Assembly: GCA_040757795.1 (NCBI GenBank)
Contig: JBFLWG010000042.1
Span: 1 to 8,702 of the forward strand
DNA: 8,702 nt
Direction of reading: 5' to 3'
Origin: DYTO01 sp040757795
GTDB lineage: Archaea > Hadarchaeota > Hadarchaeia > Hadarchaeales > Hadarchaeaceae
This document shows, in pieces, positions 6,928-8,702 of the stretch (its first letter is position 1; each line of letters begins with the position of its first letter). The position numbers were made by a program, and so were the translations under genes. The notes beneath the pieces were generated by a model. It saw nothing but the letters and a program-made list of their open reading frames with translations, was not told the DNA's origin and did no database searches.

Positions 6928-7194
6928 TCACTCCTCCACCCTGAACCTGAACCATTTCAGGTGCTCGTCGAACTCCTTAAATATTTTTTCGACCATCCTG
7001 GCGTACTCCTCCTCTATCAGTAGGACGCTCTGGCTCACGCGCTCCCAGACATCGCCGGGGAGGTCGTCCAGCACGCCGTTGGAGTGGCTCCTGCCGACCC
7101 TTGTGTCGTAGTTGTAGCCAAAGAGGGCGCGGTAGAATTCTGTCGCCGGGGTCCCGCGCGATTTGACGTCCCACACGATGATGATTTTCGGCAT
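6928..7194 (-). CDS. Small conserved-looking protein, possible Cas2-like ferredoxin fold; function unknown
   Basis: I do not recognise this 88-residue protein. Its order of likely elements is strand (KIIIVWDV, 3-10), helix (ATEFYRALFGY, 17-27), strand region (YDTRVGRSHSNGVLDD), strand (QSVLLIEEE), helix (YARMVEKIFKEFDEHL, 64-79) and a short final strand (KWFRFRV). That beta-alpha-beta-beta-alpha-beta order, with an aspartate (Asp9) at the end of the first strand, is what Cas2 and VapD-type proteins show. No CRISPR array or other cas gene is present, so this would be a fold-level resemblance, not a CRISPR role. It is soluble, with no signal peptide or membrane segment. It is the first gene of the cdc48 operon, with a 2-nt gap before cdc48, and the twin operators sit directly upstream. 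There is no strong Shine-Dalgarno site (GTGGTCGC then ATG), and the predicted transcript start is only a few bases upstream, so it may be near-leaderless. That the gene is real is well supported by context; the fold is inference. Confidence 0.7.
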   Translation of the reverse strand: MPKIIIVWDVKSRGTPATEFYRALFGYNYDTRVGRSHSNGVLDDLPGDVWERVSQSVLLIEEEYARMVEKIFKEFDEHLKWFRFRVEE

Positions 7195-7200
7195 GCGACC

Positions 7201-7222
7201 ACTTGTTATATTTATAACAAGT
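7201..7222. promoter_or_regulatory. Operator palindrome 1 (promoter-distal side of the TATA box, next to the ATG)
   Basis: This is a perfect inverted repeat with 10-bp arms, ACTTGTTATA and TATAACAAGT, around a central TT. It covers the expected transcription start and leader of the 88-codon gene, which begins at 7194. A dimeric regulator bound here would block initiation of the cdc48 operon. The 8-bp inner arms TTGTTATA/TATAACAA recur exactly in the second palindrome. Confidence 0.75.
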
Positions 7223-7223
7223 C

Positions 7224-7232
7224 TTATAAAGC
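7224..7232 (-). promoter_or_regulatory. TATA box of the cdc48 operon, possibly bidirectional
   Basis: The minus strand reads CAAAAGCTTTATAAG, a good purine-rich BRE plus TATA element (TTTATAA), centred about 33 bp upstream of the ATG at 7194. Initiation about 25 bp downstream would fall near 7200-7203, giving a leader of under 10 nt. The element is almost symmetric (CTTTATAAG against CTTATAAAG), so it could also serve the divergent nuclease gene with a leader of about 60 nt. It is flanked by the two operator palindromes. Confidence 0.6.
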
Positions 7233-7234
7233 TT

Positions 7235-7252
7235 TTGTTATATCTATAACAA
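7235..7252. promoter_or_regulatory. Operator palindrome 2 (upstream side of the TATA box)
   Basis: Perfect inverted repeat with 8-bp arms, TTGTTATA and TATAACAA, around a central TC. The arms are identical to the inner arms of palindrome 1. Its centre is 32 bp from that of palindrome 1, about three helical turns, so two bound dimers would lie on the same face of the DNA with the TATA/BRE between them. It also lies between the operon and the divergent nuclease gene and could control both. Confidence 0.75.
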
Positions 7253-7311
7253 CGATTTTGCGACTTTTTTCCCTTTAAGAAGGGGCGTCACCCAAAGGTT
7301 CGGCGAGGAAG

Positions 7312-7788
7312 ATGAACGTCAAGCTGCTGGCTGCATTCATCGTCGCGATTGCCGCGGCAAGCTCGGCCGCCGGCTACGCCGCGTTCAATTCACCTTCACC
7401 CAACCAAGCTGGGGCGGCGCAGGCTTCGGCCCGCATAGAGAGGACAGCTGTCGTGGACCGCGTCGTTGACGGCGACACGATTTACCTTGTTGGCGGGGAA
7501 AAGGTCAGGATGGTCGGGGTCAACACTCCGGAGACCCGCCCTACGCCGGAGCCCGGTGGCCTGGAGGCGAAGGAGTTCACCGAGAACATCTGCCGACCTG
7601 GCGTCGAGATCGGACTGGACGTTGACGATCTGGAGCCCAAGGACAAGTACAACCGGACTCTCGCGGTGGTCTATGTGAAAGATGGAGGGGAGTGGATGAA
7701 CCTGAACGCCGAGCTGCTCAGGCGGGGGCTTGCAAGGGTGTTGTTCATCCCACCATCGGAGTTCAATCCGTACGAGTGGGCTAACTGA
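7312..7788 (+). CDS. Exported staphylococcal-nuclease-type (thermonuclease) protein, probably C-terminally truncated
   Basis: Calcium-dependent nuclease fold (SNase/TNase). Residues 5-25 are a hydrophobic, Ala-rich segment that looks like a signal peptide or single membrane anchor, followed by a low-complexity linker, so the domain would act outside the cell. The catalytic pattern is present: VDGDT (Asp55, equivalent to Asp21 of the staphylococcal enzyme), VRMVGVNTPET (Arg66 for Arg35, Asn71 in place of Asp40, Glu74 for Glu43) and DKYNRTLAVVYV (Arg115 for Arg87). Asn in the Asp40 position occurs in relatives. The protein stops at FNPYEWAN after 158 residues, where family members normally continue with a helix ending in a G-x-W motif, about 20 residues more. 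None of the three forward frames after the stop restores it, and the DNA turns AT-rich at this point. The start is ATG 7312 behind a weak GGCGAGG. It is divergent from the cdc48 operon. Activity is doubtful if the helix is really lost. Confidence 0.82.
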   Translation: MNVKLLAAFIVAIAAASSAAGYAAFNSPSPNQAGAAQASARIERTAVVDRVVDGDTIYLVGGEKVRMVGVNTPETRPTPEPGGLEAKEFTENICRPGVEIGLDVDDLEPKDKYNRTLAVVYVKDGGEWMNLNAELLRRGLARVLFIPPSEFNPYEWAN

Positions 7789-8000
7789 AAAAATAATCGA
7801 TTGACGTAAAATGTTGACTCAGAAGATACAAGAAATCGCAAAGTTTTTGAGAGACGAATCAAATACAAAATGATGTGCCATGGTGAACATCCTAGAGTCC
7901 GGACAGTTATCAGGGAAGAGCCAAAGAGATTGGCGCAATATTTGAGGGGAGAAAAGGGGAGTTACGAACCAATTGTAATTTCAGATTGTATGGTGGGCGC
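7789..8000. other. AT-rich stretch without a confident gene
   Basis: This stretch follows the nuclease stop. It holds two very short plus-strand frames: 7811-7873 (20 residues) and 7870-8004 (44 residues, listed separately). They overlap each other by ATGA, as the second does with the next gene. Base composition is intermediate, AT-rich at the left edge and richer in G from about 7875 to 7965. No tRNA, direct repeats or inverted repeats marking an insertion were found. It may be the remnant of a decayed gene. Confidence 0.4.
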
Positions 8001-8004
8001 ATGA
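7870..8004 (+). CDS. Possible 44-residue ORF, unknown
   Basis: The frame runs from ATGATG at 7870 to TGA at 8002-8004 and encodes MMCHGEHPRVRTVIREEP followed by a basic stretch, ending SDCMVGA. It has no recognised domain, signal peptide or membrane segment. The stop overlaps the next start (ATGA at 8001-8004), which would fit translational coupling, but no good ribosome-binding site precedes its own ATG. The same frame is open without a start codon back to 7810, so it could equally be the decayed 3' end of a longer gene. Real or not is undecided. Confidence 0.25.
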   Translation: MMCHGEHPRVRTVIREEPKRLAQYLRGEKGSYEPIVISDCMVGA

Positions 8005-8342
8005 AAAAAGTCAGTAAAATTAAGGTGTTGAAAATGAAAATTCGAGATTTAGGCAGGTTTAATATTTTCATTATTACAGTTGCCATTGTTTACTTAGTTG
8101 GTGATATTTTACTTTTTGGATGGGCTTTGGAGTTATACTCTCTGGGCCAAGTAGACAGATACCTTTCCATTGTCGGAATAGTTATGACCACTTTGTCGAT
8201 GGCCCTTGCTTTCTCAACAATTGTGTTGCAGTCCAAACAACAAAAAAACCAGTTGCTAGAAATTGAAAATAAGCTAACCAAACTAGATGAAGTAAACAAA
8301 AAACTTGATAAATTGTTAAAACCGAAAAAGAGAAAATCTTAG
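8001..8342 (+). CDS. Small two-helix membrane protein with coiled-coil, lysine-rich C-terminus; function unknown
   Basis: This 113-residue protein is not recognised. A basic N-terminus (MKKVSKIKVLKMKIRD) is followed by two likely membrane helices, about 20-43 (FNIFIITVAIVYLVGDILLF and onward) and about 55-78 (YLSIVGIVMTTLSMALAFST and onward), joined by a short loop. Next comes a heptad-like, charged C-terminus (NQLLEIENKLTKLDEVNKKL, then DKLLKPKKRKS) likely to form a cytoplasmic coiled coil. By the positive-inside rule both ends would be cytoplasmic. ATG 8001 is chosen over TTG 7986 because GGTG at 7992-7995 lies 5 nt upstream. Codon use is AT-rich (about 30-33% GC in lines counted by hand), quite unlike the genes left of 7785, which suggests acquired DNA. 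The architecture resembles small accessory membrane proteins found near phage, plasmid or defence genes, but nothing here fixes a role. Confidence 0.65.
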   Translation: MKKVSKIKVLKMKIRDLGRFNIFIITVAIVYLVGDILLFGWALELYSLGQVDRYLSIVGIVMTTLSMALAFSTIVLQSKQQKNQLLEIENKLTKLDEVNKKLDKLLKPKKRKS

Positions 8343-8354
8343 CCACAACTGTGG
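8343..8354. repeat. Short perfect inverted repeat CCACA-AC-TGTGG
   Basis: Five-bp arms around AC start directly after the TAG stop of the membrane-protein gene and lie 7 bp upstream of the TATA element of the next gene. The tight 2-nt centre is more like a protein-binding operator or activator site than an RNA terminator stem, and no T-run follows. At this length it could be chance. Confidence 0.3.
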
Positions 8355-8360
8355 AGGAAT

Positions 8361-8368
8361 TATAAATT
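8361..8368 (+). promoter_or_regulatory. Probable TATA box for the last gene
   Basis: TATAAATT lies about 38 bp upstream of the ATG at 8403, preceded by the purine-rich GGAGGAAT as a possible BRE. Initiation would fall near 8388-8391, giving a short leader that starts just before the GGTGA at 8394-8398. AT-richness of the region lowers specificity. Confidence 0.45.
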
Positions 8369-8402
8369 TATTTGAAACATGGAAATATTGGGTGGTGAAA
8401 TA

Positions 8403-8702
8403 ATGAAAATATCGACTAAAATTAAAAAATCGTTTGGTCTTTGGGCACCAAAAGAAAATTTAGTTTACTTTCCCAAAATAGTGATAACCCGTTCAAAAGC
8501 GCTGGTAGACAAGTATATTGCAGTAATTATTAACATCAACAATGAAAATTATTTGGGAACTTTTCGTGTTAAAGATAATTTTTGTGAAATCAGATCCACA
8601 AAACTGAATGCGATTATCCCTTTAAACATGCTAAAACTCTCCAAACGGCAAAAATATTATGGTTTAACAGAACAGGGGAGCCAAAAACATTTAGATGTGA
8701 TT
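8403..8702 (+). CDS. Unknown gene in the AT-rich region, 3'-partial
   Basis: An open frame of exactly 100 codons runs to the end of the window without a stop. The start is well supported: GGTGA at 8394-8398 sits 4 nt before ATG 8403, and a TATA-like element lies 35-40 bp upstream. The visible part starts MKISTKIKKSFGLWAPKENL and includes hydrophobic and polar strands (VDKYIAVIININNENYLGTF), then a basic stretch (MLKLSKRQKYYGLTEQG). There is no signal peptide or membrane helix. No family is recognised. Composition is very AT-rich, like the membrane-protein gene before it, and both run in the same direction, so they may belong to one acquired module. Total length and function cannot be told from this window. 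Confidence 0.6.
   Translation, partial: MKISTKIKKSFGLWAPKENLVYFPKIVITRSKALVDKYIAVIININNENYLGTFRVKDNFCEIRSTKLNAIIPLNMLKLSKRQKYYGLTEQGSQKHLDVI

Noticed and set aside
6926..6955. Earlier cdc48 start giving MVQVQGGGVK
   Set aside because: It lies inside the upstream gene, whose stop is 2 nt before the favoured ATG; the extra residues are not family-like, and a good ribosome-binding site serves ATG 6925.
6928..7194. Calling the 88-residue protein a true Cas2
   Set aside because: No CRISPR repeats, leader or cas1 are present; only a fold-level resemblance can be argued.
7201..7252. The palindromes as transcription terminators
   Set aside because: The stems are AT-only or nearly so, have 2-nt centres, lie between divergent starts around a TATA box, and no gene ends there.
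7671..7868. A 65-codon minus-strand frame across the nuclease 3' end
   Set aside because: It overlaps conserved nuclease coding sequence, has no ribosome-binding site and no resemblance to a known family; it does span the composition junction, so it is likely fortuitous.
1..8702. tRNA, rRNA, CRISPR array, transposase or insertion-sequence ends
   Set aside because: None was seen on either strand; no repeated spacers, cloverleaf, or flanking inverted repeats with a transposase frame.

Overview
The window is chromosomal DNA from an archaeon. The evidence is a RadA recombinase with a helix-hairpin-helix N-terminus, a zinc-ribbon RPA-type single-stranded-DNA-binding protein, an archaeal phosphoglycolate phosphatase, a two-ring Cdc48/VAT ATPase, a small PRC-barrel protein, TATA-box-like promoters about 25-30 bp from starts, and Shine-Dalgarno sites that read as parts of AGGAGGTGA. 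The lineage cannot be fixed by eye. The RPA architecture looks euryarchaeal or a related lineage. Most of the window (1 to about 7785) is GC-rich, about 57-60% in lines counted by hand, with many AGG arginine codons and very tight gene packing. From about 7785 to the end the DNA becomes strongly AT-rich, about 23-33% GC in lines counted by hand.

Layout. (1) 2-2420, plus strand: a DNA-repair operon, rpa (5' end outside the window), radA, then a HAD-family phosphoglycolate phosphatase. (2) 2404-3120, minus: a MinD/ParA-type ATPase whose 3' end overlaps the phosphatase by 17 bp. (3) 3202-3567, minus: a stand-alone CheY-like receiver. (4) 3635-4324, plus: a metallophosphoesterase, divergent from the receiver. 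(5) 4301-4627, minus: a PRC-barrel protein with a proline-rich tail, overlapping the phosphoesterase tail to tail by 24 bp. (6) 4670-7194, minus: a two-gene operon, an 88-residue protein with a possible Cas2-like ferredoxin fold followed 2 nt later by cdc48. (7) 7195-7311: a divergent control region with two nearly identical palindromes 32 bp apart, flanking a TATA box. (8) 7312-7788, plus: an exported staphylococcal-nuclease-type protein that seems to lack its C-terminal helix. (9) 7789-8702, plus: an AT-rich accessory stretch with doubtful tiny ORFs, a two-helix membrane protein with a coiled-coil tail, and a partial unknown gene with its own promoter.

How it fits together. Region 1 couples ssDNA protection (RPA) to strand exchange (RadA). 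The phosphatase, which removes the 2-phosphoglycolate formed when oxidatively damaged DNA 3' ends are repaired, could support the same task; that link is inference. MinD, the receiver and the PRC-barrel protein are the kinds of protein used for positioning and signalling in archaea, but none can be tied to a specific partner here. Cdc48 is the protein-unfolding machine. Its operon has the clearest regulatory signal in the window: twin operators placed about three helical turns apart around the promoter. The most unusual points are that operator pair, the small protein it controls together with cdc48, and the abrupt change in composition exactly where the nuclease gene is cut short.
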